Source of the DNA: an uncultured Bacteroidia bacterium
Lineage (GTDB): Bacteria; Bacteroidota; Bacteroidia; Bacteroidales; ML635J-15
Reading direction: 5' to 3'
Length of the DNA stretch: 64,000 nt
Assembly: GCA_902776565.1 (NCBI GenBank)
Contig: CACYQN010000001.1
Coordinates: forward strand, 186,001-250,000
Shown here piece by piece: positions 34,901 to 42,910 of this stretch. The position numbers were made by a program, and so were the translations under genes. Each line of letters starts with the position of its first letter. Position 1 is the stretch's first letter. Below the pieces are notes generated by a model. The model worked only from the letters and a program-made list of their open reading frames with translations. It was not told the DNA's origin and ran no database searches.

Positions 34901-35441
34901 AGACTTTGATAGCTATTCTGTCGTAGATTCTAAGTGTTTGCCTTGCCGAATTGTACTGGAATGGGAAAATCCTTATGTTGGTTTTTGGCTCGTTGCGGAA
35001 AGAGAAAGTTTCTATTTTTATGTTTTCGCGTGGATACCATTCGTCCGAAATCGATTCTGCTTTTATTATATAAGGTATGGAATCGGGATTTTGCTCGCGA
35101 TAGACTATTCCGCGTGACGGCAGAATGGGGTAGGGAAGCCTAAGTTCGTGATATTCCGATTTGCTGGTGTCGATTGTGATTATGTCATAGTCTGAATGGT
35201 CAACAGTTGTGCTTGCAAATGGCAGTTCCGCCCAGCCCATCTTTTCTAGGAAAACATTTTTTCCGAAAGCTATCTTCGAGAACCTACCGTTTGCCGTTGA
35301 AATTTCGGTTAGTTTGTAGTCCTTTATGGAAAATTCGATGTATGAATCACCGTTTTTGTCCGAATGTGTGATTGCATAGTTCTGCGACATCGCCGACAAT
35401 GCGGCAAATGCACATAGTACAAGCATCAGCAATCGTTTCAT
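31908..35441 (-). CDS. Gingipain-like C25 cysteine protease with cleaved-adhesin and T9SS type A domains
   Basis: This 1177-residue secreted protein has a signal peptide (M-K-R-L-L-M-L-V-L-C...). A propeptide-like N-terminus leads to a C25 catalytic domain, with catalytic His 397 in C-G-H-G-S-G and Cys 430 in S-V-A-C-R-N-G-A-F. The His-Cys spacing of 33 equals that of RgpB as I recall it. An Ig-like domain follows, then a cleaved-adhesin-type domain from about 770 (F-D-D-F-E...W-x-Y-L-D-G-D). The type A T9SS C-terminus has I-I-F-P-N-P-S-D-G-N-F and P-N-G-M-Y-V-I-S-I. This layout marks a secreted cargo protease rather than the PorU sortase, which lacks such a C-terminus. The frame opens upstream, but the ATG at 35439-35441 gives a standard signal peptide. 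Confidence 0.93.
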   Translation of the reverse strand: MKRLLMLVLCAFAALSAMSQNYAITHSDKNGDSYIEFSIKDYKLTEISTANGRFSKIAFGKNVFLEKMGWAELPFASTTVDHSDYDIITIDTSKSEYHELRLPYPILPSRGIVYREQNPDSIPYIIKAESISDEWYPRENIKIETFSFRNEPKTNIRIFPFQYNSARQTLRIYDRIAIKVSHSKSRVITPLPNYDYGNILVITPERYDSALAPYIRWKREMGYDVTIMHCDSAENVTSKIAQAYSQNPNLLYVQLVGNWNDVQSNTLGTETCPDCPTDPALGCVSGGDDCPDLAIGRFVCANEEELSTQIQKSINYEKNPNNNRDWRDRFIGIGSGEGPGDDDELDYEHVRKIYDNRLADFTYNVHSQHYDEGTNVSSNALIASINIGASSIAYCGHGSGSYWLTGSYGSSNVTASSNGDKLPFVVSVACRNGAFHNGDCFADKWMNAKHGGAVATLMSSISQPWNPPMRGQDYFYDILSGGYDYDADSTSNGLNTNEQRTHWGSVVLNAFYLMLCESAQQSDIETVKTWTSFGDASLQLRTKTPDKIQSSQNIAIQGNNFSTQITSDGQAVRNALVCISQDGNYYKGFTNSRGIVTIGHNLHKGKALLVVTAFNTTTIYDSIPVIESGIPYIEIADYAPKSISAGTSTNLSISLQNLGTVQSDSVQIRISSDDEYLTTNTDSAIYAPIMPDQSAESNSFDILVSRNAPFGHTINLTANIEYNDTSIERQLHISLNGQECYAPDILRAEYTNDSCILTWNDLTVKQFTIFDDFEDRDDYPSFTINPEGKAGWKYLDGDDSQTGVISGYTFPNNREKMAFIAFRPEMVYSDTSNLYTKIHPHSGNQFLASIRSNTLTTNDWIFSRELDFAGDFEFSFYVRGSHQSSYWETMEVYYLSDSAIIRLDSCTVRGSADPDAWTLKTYQVPDSAQYVAIRNFSRNKNFLCIDDIKISGYRLYPIESIDIYDNGNLLEHNIQGDTLILTDLGNGEHCFSVRPTCNTNLYTDTTACISVFHEQCDAPENAICYITAENDSILWSPVANAIAYNIYESGQLVGSTTDTTFVIDNASITEHNYTLTSVCSLGESETAEVQTILVGNNVILERNTIIFPNPSDGNFTIEYLGNQSCEYTVSDLCGKNIALGKLSSGQNSLNLQGFPNGMYVISILSDDTTYKYKIIKQ

Positions 35442-35514
35442 ATTCGCAAACAAGCAATTACAAGGGTAGCTATATACGTGTTGACGCAATGTGCTTTTGT
35501 ATTATACACTCTGA

Positions 35515-35703
35515 GTCATTCCGCAACCTTTAGCTCACGCAGCGAAGCAAGTAAAACAGAACGAACAGCATAAGGAACGTTGCTTGTGAGTTCGTTTATG
35601 CGGAATCTCCTATAGAAACGTTTTTAATTGGAGATTCCGCACAGTTGAACAATATTACGCTCCCCGTTCCGTATCGCGTTATTGTTCTAACTTGCGGAAT
35701 GAC
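35515..35703 (+). repeat. MITE-like palindromic element, copy B
   Basis: The element is bounded by GTCATTCCGCAA (35515-35526) and TTGCGGAATGAC (35692-35703), perfect inverted 12-mers. A second inverted pair GGAATCTCC / GGAGATTCC lies inside. The TTTAGCTC repeat piece occurs right after the left end. It fills most of the 284-base gap between the C25 protease and glycosyltransferase genes and has no open frame. Confidence 0.85.
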
Positions 35704-35725
35704 TGTTCAGTAGTACAGTCTTTAG

Positions 35726-36667
35726 TCAATATATCACACTTTCCACGTTGTAGGGAGGCCGATTTTTTACTTCGCTGTAGATGCGACCGATGTATTCGCC
35801 GATGATTCCAATCGACATTATTATGATTGAACCGAGGAACCATACCGATGCAATCAGCGAAGTCCAGCCCTTTATGCTTTCGCCGCCCAGATACGACCAC
35901 AGCACATAGATGAACGAGGCTATGCTTATCAGGAAACTTATTGCTCCGACAAGGAAAATCAGTCGCAATGGTCTGGTGCTGAATGATGTTATGCCAAATA
36001 TGGCGAGGTTTGTCATTTTTGCCAGCGAGAACTTCGATTTGCCAGCAATACGTTTCTGCCGGTCGTAGTAAACACAGCAGTTGCGGAAGCCCATCGATGG
36101 GATTATGCCACGCAGGAAAATGTTTTTTTCCTTGTATTGCATCAGGGCTTCTATTGATTTGCGCGACATAAGCCTGAAGTCGGCGTGGTTGGGGATAGTC
36201 TTTGTGCCGAGTAGCGACATAAACCAGTAGAAGAATGCCGCCGACCAGCGTTTCAAGAAGTTGTCGGTCTTGCGCGAATTGCGGACGCCATAGATTATTT
36301 CGTAGCCTTCGTGGAATTTGTCAATCATAGGGTCCATTGCGTTGATGTCGTCCTGCAGGTCGGCGTCGATGCTGATGCAGGCTTCGCATTTGTCGGCGAC
36401 AAACCGCAAGCCGGCGAGCAGTGTGTTCTGGTGTCCGTTGTTGCACGAGAGTTTCAGTCCGCAGAATGTTTTGTCGTCGTGGCAGAGTTGCGATATGATG
36501 TCCCAGGTGCGGTCGGTACTGCCGTCGTCGATTAGGAGGATGAAACTGTCGCTGGATATTTTCCCCGCGTCGGCAAGCGATTTCATCTTGTTGCGTATGA
36601 TGGCGGAACTTTTTTCCAGCACGGCTTCCTCGTTGAAGCATGGCACTATGACTGATAGCTTATTCAT
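35726..36667 (-). CDS. GtrB/DPM-like membrane glycosyltransferase (GT2)
   Basis: This 313-residue protein has a GT-A domain, with V-I-V-P-C-F-N-E-E at the start, I-D-D-G-S-T-D-R-T around residue 48, and the metal-binding I-D-A-D-L-Q-D-D. Two C-terminal transmembrane helices follow near residues 230-260 and 268-295. This is the layout of GtrB, ArnC and dolichyl-phosphate-mannose synthases, which load a sugar on undecaprenyl phosphate for transfer to surface glycans. With GDP-mannose produced by manC in the same window, mannose is one possible sugar. A -7 box TAAGTTTG lies upstream on the minus strand (plus-strand 36676-36683). No flippase or transferase gene is adjacent. Confidence 0.92.
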   Translation of the reverse strand: MNKLSVIVPCFNEEAVLEKSSAIIRNKMKSLADAGKISSDSFILLIDDGSTDRTWDIISQLCHDDKTFCGLKLSCNNGHQNTLLAGLRFVADKCEACISIDADLQDDINAMDPMIDKFHEGYEIIYGVRNSRKTDNFLKRWSAAFFYWFMSLLGTKTIPNHADFRLMSRKSIEALMQYKEKNIFLRGIIPSMGFRNCCVYYDRQKRIAGKSKFSLAKMTNLAIFGITSFSTRPLRLIFLVGAISFLISIASFIYVLWSYLGGESIKGWTSLIASVWFLGSIIIMSIGIIGEYIGRIYSEVKNRPPYNVESVIY

Positions 36668-36884
36668 GTCGGATGCAAACTTAAATAAAAATTGTTGATT
36701 TTTATGCTAGTAAATAAAGAAAATTTATCATTGATAGTCAATGTGTTATAATTTTTCTTTAGAGGAAAAATACAATATTTTGAAGATTATACGATTCTAA
36801 AATTGATTATGTATGATACATGTTTATATATGGAACGGAATTTGTTCAATTTTAATGGGTTATTACATTAAAAATTGTTGAAAA

Positions 36885-36918
36885 CTTGTTGATAATTAAA
36901 TTTTATTCAGTAGTTTTG
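36885..36918 (+). promoter_or_regulatory. Probable promoter of the giant TPR-PD40-SPOR gene
   Basis: A perfect -7 box TAGTTTTG is at 36911-36918, with CTTG 22 bases upstream (36885-36888), slightly wide spacing. The transcript would start near 36925 and include a four-codon ORF (ATG-GCG-GAA-TTG-TAA, 36938-36952) that ends just before the TTG start. The rest of the gap 36668-36910 is very A+T-rich and holds nothing recognisable. Confidence 0.5.
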
Positions 36919-36953
36919 CAGTCTATTATAAGCTATTATGGCGGAATTGTAAC

Positions 36954-39900
36954 TTGTTGAAAGAGTTAGAGAAAATATTCTGTGTATTGGCGTTTGTGCT
37001 TTTGCTCTGTGTCGGAAATCTTTCGGCGCAGTATGCAAAGATTGTGGACAGCAAGAAGTATTCGAAGTCGGAAATGTCGCTGTTTTCGGCAAGCATCGCT
37101 TATTTTGAGTCTGCCGACTATGCCAATGCCTACATGGGCTTTTCTCAGTTGCATAGCTGGTATGCTTCCGACCCTGTATTCAGCTACTATTGCGGTGCAT
37201 CGATGGTTATGCTTCGCAACGAATACGACAAGGCTATAAAATACCTTAGTTTGGCATACGACAATAATTTGTATGAGGCCGACTATTACATCGGACTTGC
37301 ATATCATCGTAAGTATTTGTTTTCAAAATCGATAACTTACTATTCGCGATACAGGGACTATCTTGTTAAGGCTACCAAAGGTAGGTCGCCGAAGATTGCC
37401 GAGGTGGAAATGCTTATGGAAAAGGCTAACAAGGCCAGGGCGTTGGGGCAGGAGTCGTTTGCCTTGAAGGTACTGACCAACAGTAAGGTCAAGCGGAGTA
37501 ATTTCCATTTTTCCTACGGACGAAAGATTCTTGACGGCAATCTTGTTGTTAAGCCCGATTTTTTCCGCCAGCGAAACGACAAGAACAATAGGGATATAGA
37601 CCTCGTATATGTGCTTGATACTATTGCTTTTGTAAGTTCGTATGGCAACGACATGAAGACGGGGCTTGACTTGTATGTTTCGCGCAAAACCGATGAGGGA
37701 TGGTCGCCGTTGCAGCTTTTGCCAGGGATGGTGAATACCGATTACGATGAGGCGTTTCCTTTCCTTTCGTCCAATGGTGTTTTGTATTTTGCTTCTAAGG
37801 GTCACAATAGTATTGGTGGTTACGATATTTTCAAGTCGGAGTATGATGCAGGTCTGGGATTATGGGGCAAACCCGAAAACCTTGGCTTCCCGATAAATAC
37901 ACCGTACGATGATTTTATGTATGCCATCGAGTCGAACGGGAAGTCTGCATTTTTCGCATCCGATAGGTCGTCGAAGGATGGTCAGGTAATGGTTTGCCGA
38001 TATGTGCTTGAGCCCGATGTTGAAAAAATTATGATAAAGACCGAGGAGGATTTGGCAGAGCATGCCGAATTACCTGTAACGCCTGGTGCAGAAGCCGAAT
38101 ACGAAAGGATTTCGCGTGAGCAGCATGCCGAGCCTGAAGCAAAGGATAGCACGCCTGACAAGGTTGAGCCTCAGCGAGAACTCGATACCACCGACTTGTT
38201 TGTATCGACAAGAACTATGCTCGATGAAAAGATTTCGGCAATATCCAATTATGATGAATATTCGCAGAAATTGGATGCCTACGCACGAATAACTTCCAAT
38301 AAGATTCGGAAAGCAAAGATTAGCGGTTCAAATTCTGGTATGTCGTCCTCGGAAATCGCACGGATGGCAAATTCTGTGGTTATATTCTACGATTTGTCGC
38401 GAAAGTTCAATTCTGTATATGCTACGGCGAAACCAACTTTGGAACGTTGTGCAAACGATATGGAGTCGCTTGGAAAAATGGAACCTGGCAGTGGCGAATA
38501 TCAGTTTAGGTTGCATAATATCAATGTTTCAGTCGGAAAGGTAAATGCAAAGTCGCCTTTGGCGGTAATGATTGCCGAAAAGAAAAACGAGAGGAAGCAG
38601 GCCGACGACGCGCTGAAGAAGTTGAGCAGGAATATGGTGAAAGACCGTAAGAATCTGCGTGAAATAAACGAAAAGCTTGAATCGGTAATGCAACTTATCC
38701 AGAAGGAAACCGACCCGAAGTTGCGTGAACGATATGTAAACGAGCATAAGACGCTTGAAAACTCGAAGGTTGATGTCATAAATGAAATGAAAAACATGCA
38801 GGTTGAGGCTAAACGCTTGAATCTGATGATTCAAAAGACCGACGAGTCGATAAAGATGCTTGAGGATATTGATGAGATTATTGCCAATATTGATTTGAAT
38901 GCCCTTGAAGATGAGGCGGAGGTCGGTTCTGGCGATATTCTGGAAATGAAGGATTTGGTCTCCGAAGAGGAAGATAAGGTTGTGACCGAGTTCGAGAAAA
39001 CTGTTGATGAGGATGAAAGTCTGTATTCGGAGGTTATTGATTATGAGTCGATTAGTTCGAACACGGAGAACGATGCCAGACTTGTTACCGATGAGGTGCT
39101 TGCATTGGAGGGCTATATGTCGTCGTCAACTTCGGCTGTGGTTCAGAAAATGAAAGCTACAGATGCGCTTTATAGCGAAAAGTCGAATTTGGAGTCGCAG
39201 TTTGATGCTACGGAAACCGAACCTGAGAAAACCGAGTTGTTGAATCAAATTAATGCAACCCAGAAGCAAATTACAGAAAATGTTAAGGCAATAGAAGCGG
39301 AATTGTCGTATCGTGAAAATCCGTCGGTGTCGAAGGCAATAGAAGATTTTAATGCAATAAAGCAGACGAAAGTAGAAGGAGAAGCCTGGTCTGATTTGGT
39401 TTCAACAACGCAAAATCTTATTGAGAAGTCGAATGAACTTGCCGAGCAAATGTCTGGGCAGAAGCAACCGTCTGCTGTTAGTGATGTCAAGGCAAAATTG
39501 GTGGGAAGAATCAAAGCTGATATTGATAATCAGATAGTTGACAATGTCGCTGAGATGCAGGATTTTGCAGTTTCGCAACAGAATAAGAGAGAGGTTGCCG
39601 ACATGAGCCGTGAAGTGACAAAGATAAGGTCATCGGCAAAGGACAAGTCTTTTGAAGCCGATATCATGAAGGATATTAGTTCGGTGACGAAGAAAGTTGA
39701 AGCGTCGAAGCGGGAAACTTCTGCTACTGGTTCCAATCTTGCCGAAGCCGAGAATATTTTGGATGCTACTGTTGTGAAGCGCATTGCAATATTGAATGAG
39801 GAATATGATGCCGAAAGTCGTGTTTATGATGTGCTTAACGAAAAATATAGCGCAACAAAATCGAGTGACAGATTGCGCCAACAGGCCGATGTCATATACT

Positions 39901-42572
39901 ATTCGGCATTGGAAGACAAGCAGCAGGCTGATGCGGAAACCGATGATGTCGTAAGGATGAAATATTTGTCGGAGGCTAACAAGAAGATGAAATCGGCAAA
40001 TTCTGCACTTATGCAGGCTATTTCTCCGGATGCAAAATTGGAAACTCAGTCTAACGATGAAATTACCGAGTCTATTTTGACTTTGTACAATGATATAAAA
40101 GCACAAAAAGGTGTGTTATCTTCGCCCGCTGAGCCACTCGACCCATCCCGCCCCCTGAGCGTAGCCGAAGCGAGCGTATCATCCTCTGCACAAAATGACC
40201 CTATGTCAAATAGTCAAAGTGTCATAGTGTCTAATAATCCATCATCCAATCCTCCCTCTGAACCACTTGACCCCTCCCGCCCCCTGAGCAATACCAATCC
40301 GCCCACTGAGCCTGTCGAAGTGAAGGGTAACGAAACTTCAATCCAAAATACCCAGCATAATGGCGTAGCCGAAGGGTCGGGTAACACTATTTCATCCCGT
40401 TCCCTCCAGCATTCTGTCACCCTTCAGACCGACCTTACGAAGCGCATCTCCACCAACAATGACGACATAACCACTATCGCCACCAACATGGCAACAGCCA
40501 ACCGCAGCGAGAAGAAGCGTCTTGAAACCTACCTCGGAGAAGTTATCTCCGAACGCGACGATAATGTCCGTACGCTTGGCGAGGAGAAACAGCGTTTCTA
40601 TGCCGAACTTGACAAGGCAAAGCACGATGATATAGCAAAAACGAGTGCATCAACTGACTACACCAACCGTTACGCCGACTACCGCCAGTCGCTGTATAGT
40701 CTGACGAATGCCGACCTGTCAACAGCCGACATGACCGAAAAGCTCGCAGAAGCCGAAAAGTCGGAGTACGCACTTCTGCAGACAATCATCCCGAATGTGG
40801 ATACTGAAACTTCAATAGTATTGGTGCAGATATACAGCGAACTTGATGCAAAATATGGCAACACCTCGCCCGCTGAACCTGTCGAAGCGAGTGCATCATC
40901 TCTTGCCCAAAATGCCACTGTGTCAACTAGTCAAAGTGTCATTGTGTCCAATAATACCTCATCACAGTCATCCACTGAGCCAGTTGACCCCTCCCGCCCC
41001 CTGAGCAATACCAATCCGCCCACTGAGCCTGTCGAAGTGAAGGGTAACGAAACTTCAATCCAAAATACCCAGCAGAATGGCGTAGTCGAAGGGTCGGGTA
41101 GCACTATTTCATCCCGGTCCCTCCAGCATTCCGTCATCCTTCAGACCGACCTTACCAAGCGCATCTCCACCAACAACGACGACATAACCACTATTGCCAC
41201 CAACATGGCAACTGCCGACCGCGGCGAGAAGAAGCGTCTTGAGACCTTCCTTGGCGAGGTTACCGCTGAACGTAACGGCAATGTCCGTACGCTAGGCGAG
41301 GAAAAGCAGCGCTTCTATGCCGAGCTCGACAAGTCAAAGCACGACGATATTGTAAAGACCAGTGCATCAGCCGACTATGCCAACCGTTACGCAGACTACC
41401 GTCAGTCGCTGTACAGTCTGACGAACGCCGACCCGTCAGCTGCCGACATGACCGAAAAGCTCGCAGAAGCCGAAAAGTCGGAGTATGCGCTTCTGCAGAC
41501 AATAATACCGAATGTGGATACGGAAACTTCAATAGTATTGGTGCAAATATACAGCGAACTTGATGCAAAATATGGCAACACCTCGCCCGCAGAGCCTGTC
41601 GAAGCGAGCGCATCATCTCTTGCCCAAAATGCCACTGTGTCAACTAGTCAAAGTGTCATTGTGTCGAATAATCCTTCATCCAATCCTCCCGCTGAGCCAG
41701 CTGACCCATCCCGCCTCCTGAGCAATACCAATCCGCCCACTGAGCCAGTTGATCCATCACGCCCCCTGAGCGTAGTCGAAGGGTCGGGTAATGAAACTTC
41801 AATCCAAAATGCCCAGCAGAATGGCGTAGTCGAAGGGTCGGGTAGCACTATTTCATCTCAGTCACTCCAGCATTCCGTCACATTGCAGACCGACCTTACT
41901 AAGCGCATCTCCACCAACAACGATGATATAACCACCATCGCCACCAACATGGCAACAGCCGACCGTGGCGAGAAGAAGCGTCTTGAGACCTTCCTCGGCG
42001 AGGTTACCGCTGAACGTAACGACAATGTCCGTACGCTAGGCGTGGAAAAGCAGCGTTTCTATGCCGAGCTTGACAAGGCAAAGCATGATGATATTGCAAA
42101 GACCAGTGCATCAGCCGACTATACCAACCGTTACGCCGACTACCGTCAGTCGCTGTACTGTCTGACGAACGCCGACCCGTCAGCTGCCGACATGACCGAA
42201 AAGCTCGCCGACGCCGAAAAGTCGGAGTATGCGCTTCTGCAGACCATAATACCGAATGTGGATGCAGAAACTTCAATAGTATTGGTGCAGATATACAGCG
42301 AACTTGATGCAAATGGTCAAAGTGTCATTGTGTCGAATAATCCTTCATCCAATCCTCCCTCTGAACCACTTGACCCATCCCGCCCCCTGAGCGTAGCCGA
42401 AGGGTCGGGTAACGAAACTTCAATCCAAAATGCCCAGCATAATGGCGTAGTCGAAGGGTCGGGTAGCACTATTTCATCACGGTCCCTCCAGCATTCTGTC
42501 ACCCTTCAGACCGACCTTACGAAGCGCATCTCCACCAACAACTGCCGACCGCGGCGAGAAGAAGCGTCTTGA
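36954..42572 (+). CDS. Giant envelope protein: TPR, PD40 propeller and tandem coiled-coil repeats (5' part, frameshifted)
   Basis: This is the first part of a gene that originally ran to 45930. A signal peptide (about residues 1-26, ending L-S-A-Q) is followed by TPR-like helices (27-175), a PD40 beta-propeller (185-350, F-P-F-L-S-S-N-G-V-L-Y-F-A-S), an Ala/Glu/Lys-rich coiled-coil region, and from residue 1148 near-identical tandem units of about 240-250 residues. The TPR-PD40 front resembles PorE-type envelope proteins. The frame breaks at about 42540: compared with the other units, 35 bases are missing between two CAAC motifs, and translation ends after 32 bases of wrong frame. The start must be TTG (36954 or 36957), as no in-frame ATG fits. 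Whether the break is real or an assembly error cannot be told here. Confidence 0.85.
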   Translation: MLKELEKIFCVLAFVLLLCVGNLSAQYAKIVDSKKYSKSEMSLFSASIAYFESADYANAYMGFSQLHSWYASDPVFSYYCGASMVMLRNEYDKAIKYLSLAYDNNLYEADYYIGLAYHRKYLFSKSITYYSRYRDYLVKATKGRSPKIAEVEMLMEKANKARALGQESFALKVLTNSKVKRSNFHFSYGRKILDGNLVVKPDFFRQRNDKNNRDIDLVYVLDTIAFVSSYGNDMKTGLDLYVSRKTDEGWSPLQLLPGMVNTDYDEAFPFLSSNGVLYFASKGHNSIGGYDIFKSEYDAGLGLWGKPENLGFPINTPYDDFMYAIESNGKSAFFASDRSSKDGQVMVCRYVLEPDVEKIMIKTEEDLAEHAELPVTPGAEAEYERISREQHAEPEAKDSTPDKVEPQRELDTTDLFVSTRTMLDEKISAISNYDEYSQKLDAYARITSNKIRKAKISGSNSGMSSSEIARMANSVVIFYDLSRKFNSVYATAKPTLERCANDMESLGKMEPGSGEYQFRLHNINVSVGKVNAKSPLAVMIAEKKNERKQADDALKKLSRNMVKDRKNLREINEKLESVMQLIQKETDPKLRERYVNEHKTLENSKVDVINEMKNMQVEAKRLNLMIQKTDESIKMLEDIDEIIANIDLNALEDEAEVGSGDILEMKDLVSEEEDKVVTEFEKTVDEDESLYSEVIDYESISSNTENDARLVTDEVLALEGYMSSSTSAVVQKMKATDALYSEKSNLESQFDATETEPEKTELLNQINATQKQITENVKAIEAELSYRENPSVSKAIEDFNAIKQTKVEGEAWSDLVSTTQNLIEKSNELAEQMSGQKQPSAVSDVKAKLVGRIKADIDNQIVDNVAEMQDFAVSQQNKREVADMSREVTKIRSSAKDKSFEADIMKDISSVTKKVEASKRETSATGSNLAEAENILDATVVKRIAILNEEYDAESRVYDVLNEKYSATKSSDRLRQQADVIYYSALEDKQQADAETDDVVRMKYLSEANKKMKSANSALMQAISPDAKLETQSNDEITESILTLYNDIKAQKGVLSSPAEPLDPSRPLSVAEASVSSSAQNDPMSNSQSVIVSNNPSSNPPSEPLDPSRPLSNTNPPTEPVEVKGNETSIQNTQHNGVAEGSGNTISSRSLQHSVTLQTDLTKRISTNNDDITTIATNMATANRSEKKRLETYLGEVISERDDNVRTLGEEKQRFYAELDKAKHDDIAKTSASTDYTNRYADYRQSLYSLTNADLSTADMTEKLAEAEKSEYALLQTIIPNVDTETSIVLVQIYSELDAKYGNTSPAEPVEASASSLAQNATVSTSQSVIVSNNTSSQSSTEPVDPSRPLSNTNPPTEPVEVKGNETSIQNTQQNGVVEGSGSTISSRSLQHSVILQTDLTKRISTNNDDITTIATNMATADRGEKKRLETFLGEVTAERNGNVRTLGEEKQRFYAELDKSKHDDIVKTSASADYANRYADYRQSLYSLTNADPSAADMTEKLAEAEKSEYALLQTIIPNVDTETSIVLVQIYSELDAKYGNTSPAEPVEASASSLAQNATVSTSQSVIVSNNPSSNPPAEPADPSRLLSNTNPPTEPVDPSRPLSVVEGSGNETSIQNAQQNGVVEGSGSTISSQSLQHSVTLQTDLTKRISTNNDDITTIATNMATADRGEKKRLETFLGEVTAERNDNVRTLGVEKQRFYAELDKAKHDDIAKTSASADYTNRYADYRQSLYCLTNADPSAADMTEKLADAEKSEYALLQTIIPNVDAETSIVLVQIYSELDANGQSVIVSNNPSSNPPSEPLDPSRPLSVAEGSGNETSIQNAQHNGVVEGSGSTISSRSLQHSVTLQTDLTKRISTNNCRPRREEAS
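40126..42415 (+). repeat. Dispersed palindromic repeats read in frame as protein linkers
   Basis: The linkers between the tandem units are made of two palindromic motifs. One is CCCTGAGCGTAGTCGAAGGG (example 41764-41783), translated R-P-L-S-V-V-E-G. The other is CACTGAGCCTGTCGAAGTG (example 40305-40323), translated P-T-E-P-V-E-V. Clusters lie near 40126-40180, 40256-40390, 40862-40890, 40975-41100, 41583-41610, 41690-41850 and 42358-42470. The first motif also occurs outside genes at 47014-47033 and, with one inserted base, inside the methyltransferase gene at 46584-46604. Confidence 0.8.
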
Positions 42573-42910
42573 GACCTTCCTTGGCGAGGTTACCGCTGAA
42601 CGCAATGGCAATGTCCGTACCCTTGGCGAGGAAAAACAGCGTTTTTATGCCGAACTCGACAAGGCAAAGCATGATGATATAGCAAAAACGAGTGCATCAA
42701 CTGACTACACCAACCGTTACGCCGACTATCGTCAGTCGCTGTACAGTCTGACGAACGCCGACCCGTCAACAGCCGACATGACCGAAAAGCTCGCCGACGT
42801 CGAAAAGTCGGAGTACGCGCTTCTGCAGACCATAATCCCGAATGTCGATGCCGAGACGAAGTCAGTCCTGATGCCTATTTACAACAGTCTTGATGCAAAA
42901 TACGGAAACT
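40396..42910 (+). repeat. Tandem near-identical coding units
   Basis: Four DNA units start at about 40396, 41113, 41866 and 42490 (spacings 717, 753 and 624 bases). Each encodes a core from S-L-Q-H-S-V-T-L-Q-T-D-L to I-Y-S-E-L-D-A. The first three are complete, while the fourth lacks 35 bases at 42540. Two further, clearly diverged units follow at 43075-43535 and 43590-44070. The high identity of the first four points to recent expansion. Confidence 0.9.

Noticed and set aside
31908..35441. PorU, the T9SS sortase
   Set aside because: The catalytic His/Cys lie in the first half at 397/430 and the protein has a type A secretion tail, which PorU lacks.
40396..42910. Phage tail-fibre or tape-measure gene
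   Set aside because: The protein has a signal peptide, a PD40 propeller and SPOR domains, and no phage genes are near.
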